From NCBI RefSeq assembly GCF_018885265.1, contig NZ_CP076538.1, positions 4,562,001-4,626,000 of the forward strand: a stretch of DNA of 64,000 bases. Reading direction: 5' to 3'. Every line of letters begins with the position of its first letter. Within the stretch, counting starts at the first letter, position 1. The notes under the pieces are model-generated. The model was not told the DNA's origin, ran no database searches, and saw only the letters and a list, made by a program, of their open reading frames with translations. The position numbers and the translations under genes were made by a program. This DNA comes from Amycolatopsis aidingensis (GTDB lineage: Bacteria > Actinomycetota > Actinomycetes > Mycobacteriales > Pseudonocardiaceae). Shown one piece after another: positions 26,601 through 36,977 of the stretch.

Positions 26601-29600
26601 ATGGAGTTTCGGCTGCTCGGACCGATGGAGGCGGTCGGCGCGACCGGGCCCGTCGCGCTGCGCGGGGTGAAGCCAAGGGCACTGCTCGCCGCGTTACTGC
26701 TCGAACGTGGCCGGACCGTCCCGGTCGACCGGCTGATCGAGGTGGTCTGGGGCGACGACCCGCCCCCCACCGCACGTGCCGTGCTGCAGACCTACGTCGC
26801 GACCCTGCGCCGGACGCTCAACGACGCGGGCCTGCCGCAGGTCATCGCCTCCGACCGGTACGGCTACCGTGCCGAGGTCCCCGACAACGCGGTGGACGCG
26901 CGGGTGTTCGAACGGCACGTGGAGCAGGGCAGGCTGGCCGCGCACCGCGGCGAACACGACGAGGCCGCACAGAGCTTCCGCGCTGGGCTCACCCTGTGGC
27001 GCGGGCCGGCGCTGGGCGACCTCGGGGAGTCGTTCCTGCGGGCCGAGGCCGCGCGGCTGGGCGAGCTACGGCTGACCGTGGTCGAGGAACGGATCGGCGC
27101 GGACCTGGCGGCGGGCCAGGGTCCGGGACTGCTCGCCGAGCTCACCGAGCTGGTCACCCTGCACCCGACCAGGGAGCGGCTGCGCGGCGGCCTGATGACC
27201 GCGCTGTATCGGGCGGGCCGCCAAGCCGACGCGCTGGAGGTGTACCAGCGCGGCCGGCAGGCCCTGCAGGACGAGCTGGGCATCGACCCCGGCCCGGAGC
27301 TGAGCCGGCTGCACGAGGCGATCCTGCGCGGCGACCCCGCCCTACTCCCGGCCGCGCCCCGCCCGGCACGGCAGCTACCCTCGCCGCCGGCCGACTTCAT
27401 CGGCAGGGACGCCGAGATCGCGGCCCTGTCCACCGCGCTGGTCCGACCGGACACGATGCCGATCGGCGTCATCTCCGGCGCGGGCGGCATGGGCAAGTCG
27501 ACTCTCGCGCATCGGGTGGCCCACGAGCTCGCCGACCACTTCCCCGACGGCCAGTATCACCTCGAGCTGCACGGCTCGACCGCGAGCCCGGCGGGCGCCG
27601 AGCAGCTGCTGGCTCGGCTCCTGCGCGACATCGACCCCCTGGCCGCCCAACCGCCCGGGTCGCTCGACGAATGGGTGGCCCGGTACCGGACACGGCTCGC
27701 GGGCACCCGCACACTGGTGGTGCTCGACGACGCCGCGACCGAGGCGCAGGTGCGGCCGCTGCTGCCCGGCAGCCCCGGCTGCGCGGTGATCGTCACCTCG
27801 CGGAACCGGCTCTCCGCGCTCGCCGGCGCGACGTTCACCGAACTCGGAGTGCTGCCCGAAGACGCCGCGACCGGCCTGCTGGCCCGGATCGCCGGTGCCG
27901 ACCGGGTGTCGGCCGAGTCGGCGGCGGCCACCGAGATCACCCGGCTGTGCGGACGGCTGCCGCTGGCCATCCGCGTCGCCGGCGCGCGGCTGGTGTCGCG
28001 CCGGCAGTGGTCGCTGGCCCGGCTGGTCGACCGGCTCGCCGACGAGAGGCACCGGCTGAACGAGCTGACGGTCGGTGACCAGCAGGTGGGAGCCAGCATC
28101 AACCTGAGCTACGCGCTCCTCCCCCGCCGCGCGCGGACCACACTGCGCCGGCTGGGCCTGCTCAGCCTGCCGTCCTTCAACGCCTGGGTCGCCGCCGCGG
28201 CGATGGCGGTCGGCCTGGACGAGGCGGAACGCGTACTGGAGGACCTGGTCGACGTCTCGCTCGTCGAGATCGAGGGCACCGACCCGGTCGGTCTCATCCG
28301 GTACCGCCTGCACGACCTCATCAGCCTGTTCGCGCTGGAACGTGCCATGGACGAGGAGCCGCCGGCGGATCGCGCGGCCGCGGTGGAGCGGGTGCTCGGC
28401 GGGTGGATCTGGCTGGTCGAGCGCATCAACGAGGACAGCACGCCGCACCTGCCGTCGGTCCAGGCCGAGTTCCGGCTGGGCCGTGCCGTCGACCAGGAGG
28501 TCGCCCGGCGGGTCGTGGCCCGGCCCTACGACTGGTTCCGCGCCGAGGAGGACGCGCTGATCGTGGCGATCGAGCGGGCCGCGGCCATGGGCCTGGACGG
28601 GGTGGCGGTGGAGCTCGCCGCCGCGCTGTCCGGCACCGCGTTCGGCGGCCACCACCGCGTCTTCGACAACCCGTTCGGATCCTGGCAGCGCACGCACGAC
28701 GCCGCGCTCACCGCCGCCCGCGGCAACGGCAACGTGCTGGGTGAGGCGGCGCTGCTGGCGGGGCTCGGCCAGCTCTACTACGAACTGGACGACTACCCCC
28801 GTTCCCGCGGTTACCTCAGCGACGCGCTGTCGGTGTTCCGGGCCGCCGGCGACGCCAGGGGCGAGGCCACTGCACTCGCAGCGCTCGGCGCCGCCTGCCG
28901 CGAACAGGGTTACCTGCCCGAGGCACTGCACTTCCTCGAACGGGCCAAGCAGCAGTGGGCGGGCCTGTCCGATCCGGGCGCGATGGGCCATGCCCGCCGC
29001 CTCGCCGGCACCGTGCGCCTGGAGATGGGTGACTACCCGGGGGCGCTGGACGATCTGACCGAGGCGCTGGCGCTGTTCACCGAGGCCGGTTCGCGTCGCG
29101 GTGAGGGCCTGGCACTGCGGAACCTGTCGCTGTACCACCGGGCCCGCGACGAGTGGACACGGGCGGCTGAGCTCGCCCGCGCGGCGCTCACGATCTTCGA
29201 ACAGACCGAGGACCGGCTGCTCGTCGCGTACTCCAAGCGCGCACTTGGCAAGGCGCTGCTGCGGCTCGGAGACCCCGTCGCGGCGGAGTCACTGGTGGCG
29301 GACGCGCTGGCGGTCGCCCGCGCGCTCGGTGACCCCTTCGGCCATGCCTGCGGCCTGTGGGTGATGGGCGAGGTACGTCTCGTGGACGGCCGCCTGTACC
29401 AGGCGCGGGACTGCCTCGAGGACTCGCTGCGGCGGTGGACCGACCTGCGTAGCGAGCTGTTCCGCGCGCGGACGGTGCACACCCTGGCGAAGATGCACCA
29501 GGCGCTTGGCGACGGACCCACCGCCCAGCGGTTGACCGCGGAAGCCATGGAAACCTTCCGCACCTACGGTGCCCGCGAGTACGCCGAGTCCTCCGGCGGG

Positions 29601-29603
29601 TGA
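26601..29603 (+). CDS. SARP-family (AfsR-like) multidomain transcriptional activator
   Basis: A 1000-aa regulator. An N-terminal OmpR-type winged helix (about 1-90, MEFRLLGPMEAVGATG then LLLERGRTVPVDRLIEVVWG) is followed by a BTAD domain (about 95-245). The NB-ARC ATPase (about 270-560) has Walker A GAGGMGKST near 293 and Walker B TLVVLDDAA. TPR-like helices (RSRGYLSDALSVFRAAGDAR and others) run to the C-terminus. Such proteins switch on secondary-metabolite or secreted-enzyme genes, activated by ATP and often by Ser/Thr phosphorylation. GGGAGGGCGG precedes the ATG. The divergent CHAP/DUF1906 pair is the obvious candidate target. Confidence 0.92.
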   Translation: MEFRLLGPMEAVGATGPVALRGVKPRALLAALLLERGRTVPVDRLIEVVWGDDPPPTARAVLQTYVATLRRTLNDAGLPQVIASDRYGYRAEVPDNAVDARVFERHVEQGRLAAHRGEHDEAAQSFRAGLTLWRGPALGDLGESFLRAEAARLGELRLTVVEERIGADLAAGQGPGLLAELTELVTLHPTRERLRGGLMTALYRAGRQADALEVYQRGRQALQDELGIDPGPELSRLHEAILRGDPALLPAAPRPARQLPSPPADFIGRDAEIAALSTALVRPDTMPIGVISGAGGMGKSTLAHRVAHELADHFPDGQYHLELHGSTASPAGAEQLLARLLRDIDPLAAQPPGSLDEWVARYRTRLAGTRTLVVLDDAATEAQVRPLLPGSPGCAVIVTSRNRLSALAGATFTELGVLPEDAATGLLARIAGADRVSAESAAATEITRLCGRLPLAIRVAGARLVSRRQWSLARLVDRLADERHRLNELTVGDQQVGASINLSYALLPRRARTTLRRLGLLSLPSFNAWVAAAAMAVGLDEAERVLEDLVDVSLVEIEGTDPVGLIRYRLHDLISLFALERAMDEEPPADRAAAVERVLGGWIWLVERINEDSTPHLPSVQAEFRLGRAVDQEVARRVVARPYDWFRAEEDALIVAIERAAAMGLDGVAVELAAALSGTAFGGHHRVFDNPFGSWQRTHDAALTAARGNGNVLGEAALLAGLGQLYYELDDYPRSRGYLSDALSVFRAAGDARGEATALAALGAACREQGYLPEALHFLERAKQQWAGLSDPGAMGHARRLAGTVRLEMGDYPGALDDLTEALALFTEAGSRRGEGLALRNLSLYHRARDEWTRAAELARAALTIFEQTEDRLLVAYSKRALGKALLRLGDPVAAESLVADALAVARALGDPFGHACGLWVMGEVRLVDGRLYQARDCLEDSLRRWTDLRSELFRARTVHTLAKMHQALGDGPTAQRLTAEAMETFRTYGAREYAESSGG

Positions 29604-29662
29604 GCGCGGCATCGCCCGGACCCCGGCCGAGCACGCGTACCTCGACCCGGCACGATGCCGTC

Positions 29663-30301
29663 GTGACCGACTGGACCGGCATGACCAAGCAGCTGCTCGA
29701 GGGTGTGCGCGACTGCGACCCGATCTACCGCCCGACGAACTTCTGGACGCCGGGCCTTGCGGGACATCCTCGCCGACCTCGAGCAACAGGGTCTGGAGGG
29801 GTTCAAGTCCTGGCCGACGGCCGGCTACTGGTTCTACCCGAGCTACCGCACTCCCCTGTCGCCCCGGAACTTCGAGAAGACCTTCAAGCTCGCGCTCAAG
29901 GAGAACCCGGCCCTGTCCAAGGTCTCGTGGATGCGCACCATGAACGGCTTCCACGAGGCACTGCGGTACTTCGACGCCGCGCGGCTGACCTGGGACCAGT
30001 CCCGCTGCCCGTTCGATCTGGAGGGCTTCGGCGAGAGCGCGGTCGGCCGGCCCGCTCGGCACTACGCGCTCACCGACGACGACTCGGTCCGGTGGGGCAG
30101 GCCGTACCTGAGCTACCTGCGGTGCCTCGCCGCGCTGTCCCGGCACGTCGACGAGCCGCCCCGGCACTTCCTCGAGATCGGCCCGTCACCTCCGACCGGA
30201 TCGTCGAGATGTTCGGCAGGCACGGGTACACCGTGTGCGGCCGCTATGGCAGGCCGCTCATCTACAGCGCAGGCGAACTGGCGGTGCTCAAACGGGCCTG
30301 A
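29663..30301 (+). pseudogene. Putative sugar O-methyltransferase, internally deleted
   Basis: From GTG 29663 (MTDWTGMTKQLLEGVRDCDP) the reading shifts frame near 29755. It continues as LADLEQQGLEGFKSWPTAGY, TMNGFHEALRYFDAARLTWD, HYALTDDDSVRWGRPYLSYL and PPRHFLEIG, and after a further frame change ends DRIVEMFGRHGYTVCGRYGR. This matches the putative sugar O-methyltransferase family. However, the SAM-binding core expected after FLEIG has been lost in a deletion that joins the motif straight to the C-terminus. Not functional. It is the last gene before the second att repeat. Confidence 0.65.
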
Positions 30302-30385
30302 CCCCCGCTGGCGACGGGCCGTCGGACGAATTCGGGCGACTGGGTGCGCGCGGGGAGGCATCATTGGTCGCGATGAGATCAGCAG

Positions 30386-30573
30386 AGTGAACGCGCATCA
30401 ACCGCAGCGCTCCGACCTGCTGGATCTCCATCTGCGCGGGTCAGGGCGAGGGCCATGACTACGTTGACACGGTAGAGGTCACTGGTTCGATCCCAGTATC
30501 GCGCACCATCTGTTTCCCCAGGTCAAACCCCCTCCGGTGATCACCATCAGCGGGGGTTTCGTCGTTGCTGGGA
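30386..30573 (+). repeat. att repeat copy 2 (junction between the two islands)
   Basis: Its first 78 bp (agtgaacgcgcatcaaccgc and on) match 42885-42962. From 30464 it carries the tRNA-Val(GAC) 3' half, the terminator hairpin and gttgctggga. Against copy 3 it shows one mismatch in 188 bp (g30485 against a42984). The 5' half of the tRNA is absent, so it is not a functional tRNA. Confidence 0.9.
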
Positions 30574-31045
30574 ATCGCGGCACGATCCCGCCGTCCCACA
30601 CCAGGGCCAGCGCCTTCTCCCGGCGCGCGGCGAATGGGGCCGCGCAGTAGGCGCCGAGCAGATGATTGGCCACGTGGGTGAAGCCGGCGTAGCCACCGCT
30701 TCCGCCCTGGACGTCCTGGCCCGCGAAGGTGTGCCGCTGCAGTGGTCCCGCATCGCCAGGACCTTCCACGTAGGGCGCGACAGCGAGTTCCACCGATCGC
30801 TCGCCGTCGCCGATGGAGACGGCGTGTGCGCCCCCTCGCGCGTACCGGCCGTCGACGAACTGGTCGACGTCACTCGGCGACAACCCATCACCAGCGAGGA
30901 TGTCCGTCACCTGCTGGAGGCTGCCGAGGGAACTGTAACGTTCTCCGCTTCCCAGCTTTTCGATTTCGACGCTGAATCGAAGACGGCCGTCCTCGACGAC
31001 CGCGACCGCACCGTCGTGCGATGCCTTGATTCCGCAGATAATCAC
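30574..31045 (-). pseudogene. Carbamoyltransferase (NodU/CmcH family), 3'-truncated at the att site
   Basis: From GTG 31045 (GGGGAG upstream) the protein reads VVIICGIKASHDGAVAVVED, then VEIEKLGSGERYSSLGSLQQ and LSPSDVDQFVDGRYARGG. This is the N-terminal Kae1-like domain of O-carbamoyltransferases, including the HDGA motif. After ALALVWDGGIVPRF the reading runs into the att repeat. Only about 150 of the usual 500-600 residues remain. The end coincides with the island junction, so the integration or a later exchange removed the rest. Intact relatives decorate antibiotics with carbamoyl groups, in keeping with the NRPS debris nearby. Confidence 0.75.
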
Positions 31046-31132
31046 GACAAGTCGTCTCCCCGTGTTGGGGGATGACATATCCTGAGTCGAAGTGTGAAGC
31101 GGCACCTCCCACGCGGCCGCGGATTTTCTCGC

Positions 31133-32389
31133 TTACCCGGCCGACTCGTCCGTAGCGCTTGCCAGCGCGCGGTTGTTCAGCATGGGATAGAACACCAATG
31201 TGACCAGGATGAGGAAAACACCACCGGCGACATACGGAAACTGGACGGCGAACGCGCTGGCAAGCACGCCGCCAAGTGCCGCGCCAACCGGCCCTCCAGC
31301 CATTACTACCAGTCTACTCGACGAAAGCACCCTCCCCAAGAGTTCACGAGGCACGATCTGCTGGCGCAATGTGTTCACCACGACCTTCTCCGCGGTCATC
31401 AGCGCACCGGTCAGCATCATCATCGCGGCCGCAACCCACGAATTGGCGACAAGTCCCAGCACCAGAACGGCCGCGCCCACGCCGGCTTTGGCCGTGAGCA
31501 GCACGGTGCCGGAGCCGAATCGCTTGCTGGCGACCGCGGCCGCCAGTCCCCCGGCCGTTGCGCCGACCGCGCTGGCCGTCAGCAACAAACCGAAACCGAA
31601 ATCCGGAAGTCCGAGGACCTCTTTGGCCAGCAGCACGAGCATGGCGAACTGAGCGGTGGCCACGACGTTGCCGAGGCAGGAAACCATGGCCAGCGCCCGC
31701 AGCGTCCGGTTCCCGAACAACCACCGAATGCCCTCGACGATTTCGCTCCGCACGCTCGGGCGCGAAGCGTCGGACGTCTCCTTCGTCTTGGCATCCGTCC
31801 GGATCGAGAGGATCAACAGGCCGCTGGCGGCGAACGAGAGAGCGTTGCCGGCGAACGGCAGGAAGTTCCACACACCGAACAAGGCGGAACCGAGCGGAGG
31901 CCCCACGAAGTCCTCACCGTTGATGTCCGCCGCGGCGATCCGCCCGTTCGCCGTTGCCAGGTTCCGCGGATCCCGCGACACGAAATCGGGAATGGCCGAC
32001 TGGGCGGCGAGGTCGAAGAAGACCTGGCCGATGCCCAGCAGGAACGCCGCGAGCACCAGCCACACCAGGTTCACCTGCGCAGTCAGGATCAGCACCGCGA
32101 GAGCGACCAGGACGGCGAATCGGCCCAGGTCAGCCCACACCATCAGCCGCCGGCGGTCCAGCCGGTCCACCACGACACCGGCGTGCAGCGAGAGCAGCAC
32201 CCAGGGAATCTCGGCGGCCATGACGACGAAGCTCAACGCCATCGGGCTGCTGCTGCTCTGCAGCGCCAGCAGGGGCAACGCGGCGACGTGCATGCCGGTG
32301 CCGATGGCCGACACAAGCGTGGCGCCGAAGAGTCTGTGGAAGCGACCTCCCAGTCTCACCTTGGCGTCGTCAGACTCCTTCGTGGGCAC
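31133..32389 (-). CDS. MFS exporter (MFS_3 type)
   Basis: A 418-aa, 12-helix major facilitator. It starts MPTKESDDAKVRLGGRFHRL and has the typical loop 2-3 signature VDRLDRRRLMVWADLGR, repeated in degenerate form as ASKRFGSGTVLLTAKAG in the second half. MFS_3 proteins such as EntS export siderophores and peptides. It lies between the truncated carbamoyltransferase and the NRPS remnant, all on the minus strand, so it probably once exported the product of that cluster. The ATG at 32389 has an unremarkable upstream region (gaagtgcc). Confidence 0.82.
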   Translation of the reverse strand: MPTKESDDAKVRLGGRFHRLFGATLVSAIGTGMHVAALPLLALQSSSSPMALSFVVMAAEIPWVLLSLHAGVVVDRLDRRRLMVWADLGRFAVLVALAVLILTAQVNLVWLVLAAFLLGIGQVFFDLAAQSAIPDFVSRDPRNLATANGRIAAADINGEDFVGPPLGSALFGVWNFLPFAGNALSFAASGLLILSIRTDAKTKETSDASRPSVRSEIVEGIRWLFGNRTLRALAMVSCLGNVVATAQFAMLVLLAKEVLGLPDFGFGLLLTASAVGATAGGLAAAVASKRFGSGTVLLTAKAGVGAAVLVLGLVANSWVAAAMMMLTGALMTAEKVVVNTLRQQIVPRELLGRVLSSSRLVVMAGGPVGAALGGVLASAFAVQFPYVAGGVFLILVTLVFYPMLNNRALASATDESAG

Positions 32390-32448
32390 TTCGAGAAGTC
32401 CTCCGGTTAGACGTTCACAGCAAAATACTCCAGCGCTGACTAACGCGT

Positions 32449-34062
32449 CTAATCGTACCGCGCGAACACGTCCAAGACGATTTTCCGATGCTCAAAACAG
32501 GTTCCACGTTCATCATCTCCTCGTGCTGACAGTCGATCGAGTAGGTCGCCACTCCTCCCTGGGCGAGGTGAGCCCACCACGGTCGCGAACGATCTGCGGC
32601 GTCCTGAGATCCCGCAGCCTCGACGCTGACGACTTTTCCACCGAATGCCCGCGACTCGTGGGCACCGAGAGGCCGAACGCAGTGATCGGTCATCGCCGAC
32701 AGTTTGGCCACGTTGCCTTCGGGTAGATCGTCCAATATTCCTCCGGCGGCACAGCGAATCGATTGTTCGATCAGCGAAAGAACGTCCTCCGGAAGATCTT
32801 TTGCGGTTTCCTCGTTCCCGAGCTCGACGGGAGGAGCGTCGAAAAGGATGAGAACCGGGACTTCCTCGCCGAGATCCTCGAGTGCTACTGCCATCTCTTG
32901 GGAAACGACGCCACCGAAGGACCATCCAGCTAATAAATGGGGGGCCATGCGGTTATGGCTACAATCCGTGGACCGGATGCTTCTTCGGGATGTACGGCAG
33001 TAGACGTGAGTAACACCAGCTCAGTCCACCGGCCGGGTGGACGAAAAATACTGGAGTGCCGTCTCCTGCTGTCTTAGTGGTAGCACCGTGGCAAGCGAAT
33101 CAGACTGGGCAGCATCAAGCCGTACCGCCAAGTCTGCGACGGTGGGCGCTTCGAACAGTGTCCTGACCGCCACTTCAGCACTCAACGTCGAGCGAATCTG
33201 ACTCACCAGGCGAACAGCCAGCAAAAGAATGCCCACCCAGATCGAAAAGGTTATCGTCAATCCCTATACTACTTACATCCAAGACCTCAGCAAACAACTC
33301 ACACAGTATCTCCTCGCGAGCATTTCTGCGGACCCCACGACAGGACCGAACCACCGAAATCCGGAGCAGGCAACGCCCACCTATCCAAATTTCATTTGAG
33401 GTCAGCGACAACGCGCCCATTATCACCACCGCGGCAGGCACCATATAACCTGGCAGTACCCCGCTTACAAAACGACGCACCTCGACCGGATCGACATCAC
33501 CCACCACGTACGCAACTAAGCGCTTGTTGCCGAGCCGGTCCTCGCGTGCAACCACCGCAGCGTGGGCCACGCCCGGACATCGCGCCAACGCCGGCTCAAC
33601 CTCACCCTCCTCGATACGGAAACCCCGGATCTTCACCTTATCGGCACGACCCACATACTCCAGCTCACCGGTTCGGTTCCACCGCACCAAATCCCCGGTC
33701 CGGTACAACCGGCCACCACCGAACGGGTTCGCCACAAAGCGGGCCGCCGTCAACCCACTTCGACCCCAGTATCCCTGCGCCACCCCGAGGCCACCGAGGT
33801 ACAACTCCCCACAACGCCAACCGGCATAAGCGCGAGTCGTTAATCCAGCACAAAGGACGCCGCTGACGGCAGTGGGCCACCGATCGGGCTCACCCCGCCG
33901 GTCGTGTCGGCCGCGGTCAACTCCCGGAACGACGGGTGCACCGTACCCTCGGTGATCCCATACATGTTGATCAGCCGAGGCCGCCCGGCGAACGCCTCGA
34001 ACGCCGCTAGCATCCTGGCAGAGCTGCTTTGGGTTGGTGAGAGGATTCGACAGAACGATCAT
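32449..34062 (-). pseudogene. NRPS remnant: adenylation C-part, carrier protein, thioesterase
   Basis: Minus-strand pieces in several frames give the end of an NRPS. The adenylation part has [17 protein letters not shown] (about 33950), [28 protein letters not shown] (A7) and [19 protein letters not shown] (A8). The A10 Lys motif is degraded to LTSNEIW. A carrier-protein site [11 protein letters not shown] (about 33260) is frameshifted, then [17 protein letters not shown] follows. A thioesterase with nucleophile motif GWSFGG (about 32930) and a late His motif CQHEEMM ends in a shifted frame KIVLDVFARYD at 32449. The condensation and most of the adenylation domain are absent. No activity is possible. 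Confidence 0.8.
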
Positions 34063-34697
34063 CTGGAGCTCCTCGCAACAGCAGGTAACAATGCCGATCT
34101 ACACGAAGCCACGTTGGCAGTCACGGTTACGGTGGTGATACTGATCGGAACGTTGATCTGCTGGACAACCGGTGTCCAGACGTCGACACGGAGGGCGGGC
34201 GTTTCGTTCGAGAGGATCGGGCGCAGCGGGCGCCATCCTCGCTGCAGTCGCGTGCCTACTTTCCTTCCACCAGCCGGTCATCGGGAACATGGCCAAGGCC
34301 GCGCTGGACAAGGCCGGCGCGTTGCCGATCCAGATGTCCGAGCCCAACGCCCCGGTGCACGCTGGCGATCAGGGTTGAAGAAACCACTCGCCGGTGTCGT
34401 TTGCTGGACGTGGCTCGCTGCTCGCCTTCATTCTCGTTGATCCGCTTCTGAACTCTGCGTTCGACTCCGTAGCCCGACGCGAATCGCAGCAAGCTGCCTG
34501 ATGTTAGGCGACGTGCGGTGGATCTCCGATGGGCGGCGTGGCCATCGCGTGCGACTGCTGGTGCGCCGAGCGGTCTGGTCTGGTTGTTTGCTCCGTTTGG
34601 GTGGACGTTGTCGAGGCAGGTTGGCACCGGTAGGAGCGCGGTTAGCGTGGCGGTCTGGGGCGAGGTGGCCGTGCTGGTCAAAGGGAGGGTTGTCGGT
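34063..34697. other. Degenerate spacer between the NRPS remnant and the regulator
   Basis: About 630 bp with no gene I can support. A short plus-strand stretch with hydrophobic character (TLAVTVTVVILIGTLICWTT at about 34110-34170, then in another frame AILAAVACLLSF) could be a broken membrane protein. No family match, start or ribosome site backs it. The last 150 bp are the presumed promoter of the regulator. Confidence 0.3.
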
Positions 34698-36975
34698 GTG
34701 GTGTTCGCCCAGGAGTTGAGCCGGTTGTTGGCTGGGTCGGGGTGGACGGCGGCGTTTCTGGCCGACGAGGCGAAGGTGTCCCGATCGTATTTGAGCAAAT
34801 TGCTGCGGGGAACGCAGTCGCCGAGCGCGGCAGTGGCGCGCGCGTTGGACGCGGCGCTGGGGGCGGGTGGTGCGCTGGCGATGTTGCGGGAGGTGTCCGA
34901 GGTGCCGCGGCCGGCGCAGTTGCCGGCGGCTCCGCTGCGCTGGGTGGGACGCACCGCCGAGTTCGCCCGGATGGACGCCGCACTCGAACAGAGCCAGGAG
35001 GCGCGAGCACCGGTGGTGGTGTCGGTCGATGGACCGCCGGGTGTGGGTAAGACGGGGCTGGCGTTGACCTGGGCGCAGAGTGTTGCCGCGCGGTTTCCGG
35101 ACGGCCAGCTGTATGTGGATCTGTGCGGGTATTCGCCGGGTGGGCGGGCGACGCCACCGGGGGAGGTGCTAGAAGGGTTCCTGGTGGCGTTGGGGTTGCC
35201 GGCCGGTCAGGTGCCGCCGCGGTGGGAGCAGCGGGCGGCGGCGTTTCGCACCCTGGTCCGCGGGCGGCGGTTGGTGGTGGTGCTGGACAACGCGGCGGAC
35301 GCCGACCAGGTGGAGCCGTTGCTGCCGGGTAGCGAGGGCTGCGGGTGTGTTGTGGTGGTGACTAGTCGCAGCACGTTGGCTGGGCTGGCGGTGCGGCACG
35401 ACGCGGTCGGGATCGCGCTGGACCCGCTGCCGTTGGACGAGGCGACGGCCCTGGCGGAGGCCCTCGTGGGGAGCGATCGGGCGTGGGCCGAACCTGCGGC
35501 CCTGCGGCGGGTGGTGGCGGGGTGTGATCGGTTGCCGTTGGCGGTGCGGATCGCTGGGCAGCGGATCGCCGGGCAGCGCGGTGCGACGATCGCGGAGCTG
35601 GTCGAGGGGTGGAGCGACGAGGCGGCTCGGCTGGACACGCTGACCGCGGATGCCACGACCGGTGTGCGGGCAGCGTTGTCGTGGTCGTATCGGGCGCTGC
35701 CCGATCCTGCGGCGCGGATGTTCCGGCTGGTGGGGCTGGTGGGTCCGCATCGGGGCCGGACGATCGGGGGCGAGGCCGCCGCGGCGCTGGCGGGTGTGGA
35801 TCCGGGGCGGGCGCGTCGGTTGCTGGCGGTGGTGGCGGGGACACATCTGATCGAGGAAGGTGACCGGCCGGGCCGGTTCTACCTGCACGACTTGCTGCGC
35901 GCCTACGCGGTGGAACGCTGCACTGCCGAGGACACGGCGCAGGCGCGCGAGGCGGCGGTGGGGCGGGTGTGTGCGTGGTATCTGCATACCGCGGTGCGGG
36001 CCTGCCGGGCGCTGGCGCCGTCCCGGTTCAGCCCGCTGCGGCCGGTGCCGCTGCCGGAGGGGGCCGAGCCGCTGGGCTTCACTGACGACGCGGCCGCGAT
36101 GCGGTGGCTGGACACCGAGTTGGCCGCGATACCGGCGGTGGTCGAGCTCGCCCGGCGGTCGGGGTGGCGGGAGGCGGCGTGGCAGCTGCCGGTGGCGTTG
36201 TTCGACTATTTCCAGATTCGCAAGCCGTGGCATGTGTGGGTGCGCACGCACGAGGCGGCCGAGCAGGCCGCGGCCGAGGTGGGTGATCGGGCGGCGTTGG
36301 GGTGGGTGTTGACCAATCTGGCCGAGGCGTGGCGAGGGCAGCGGGCGTTCGCCCGCAGCGGCGAGTTGTATGAGAAGGCGATCGCGTTGCGCCGGGCCGG
36401 TGAGGGGGTGCATGGGTTGGCGTGGGCGCTGGGAGGCGCGGCGTTTCTGGAGGTCGACCGCGGACAAGCCGCGGCCGAGGACGGCGACCGGGCGGAGGCC
36501 GAGCGGTGTTTCGCCGTGGCGGGAGAGCGGGCGCGGGAGGCGGCGGGGCTGTTCGAGCAGGTCGGTGATGTGGAAGGCCAGGCGGTGATGCGGGCGACGT
36601 TGGGCGACATCGACCGCGCCCAGGGTCGCCTGGAGCATGCGGCCGCGGGGTTGCGCCGGGCGTTGGAGCTGCTCGGCGAGGTGGGTCACGACTATGCCCG
36701 GGCGATGGCCGAGGCACGGCTGGCCGCGGTGGAGGCCGCCCGCGGCCGGCGGGCGAGGCCGACGTGTTGCTGGGCCGAGCCGGTGACCGGTTCCGGGCGT
36801 TGCGGGAACGGTGGCACCTGGCCGAGGTGCTGACCCGCCACGGTGATCTCCACCGGACGAGGGGCGTCCGGGACGGGCGCGCGCGTGCTGGGCGGAGGCG
36901 CTGCGGCTTTATGCGGAGGTCGATGACACCGCCGCGGCGGGGGTGCGGACCCGGCTCGAGGCCGTGGGCGCGTGA
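34698..36975 (+). pseudogene. XRE-HTH/NB-ARC/TPR regulator, C-terminus frameshifted
   Basis: From GTG 34698 (AAGGGAGGG 8 nt upstream) the protein has an XRE helix-turn-helix (FAQELSRLLAGSGWTAAFLA, EAKVSRSYLSKLLRG). An NB-ARC ATPase follows (Walker A GPPGVGKT near 111; Walker B RLVVVLDNAA; GxP motif CDRLPLAVRIAG), then TPR-like helices to about residue 680. Near 36747 the frame changes (DVLLGRAGDRFRALRERWHL continues in another frame) and again near 36890 (ALRLYAEVDDTAAAGVRTRL, stop at 36975). Two late frameshifts could be sequencing errors or decay. The DNA-binding and ATPase parts are intact, so a shortened protein may still work. Confidence 0.75.
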
Positions 36976-36977
36976 CC

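Noticed and set aside
30464..30510. Second and third copies of tRNA-Val(GAC)
   Set aside because: Only the 3' half is present; acceptor 5' strand, D-arm and half of the anticodon stem are missing, so they are att fragments, not genes.
34110..34378. Small hydrophobic plus-strand frames as a membrane protein
   Set aside because: The two hydrophobic stretches lie in different frames, with no start or family match.
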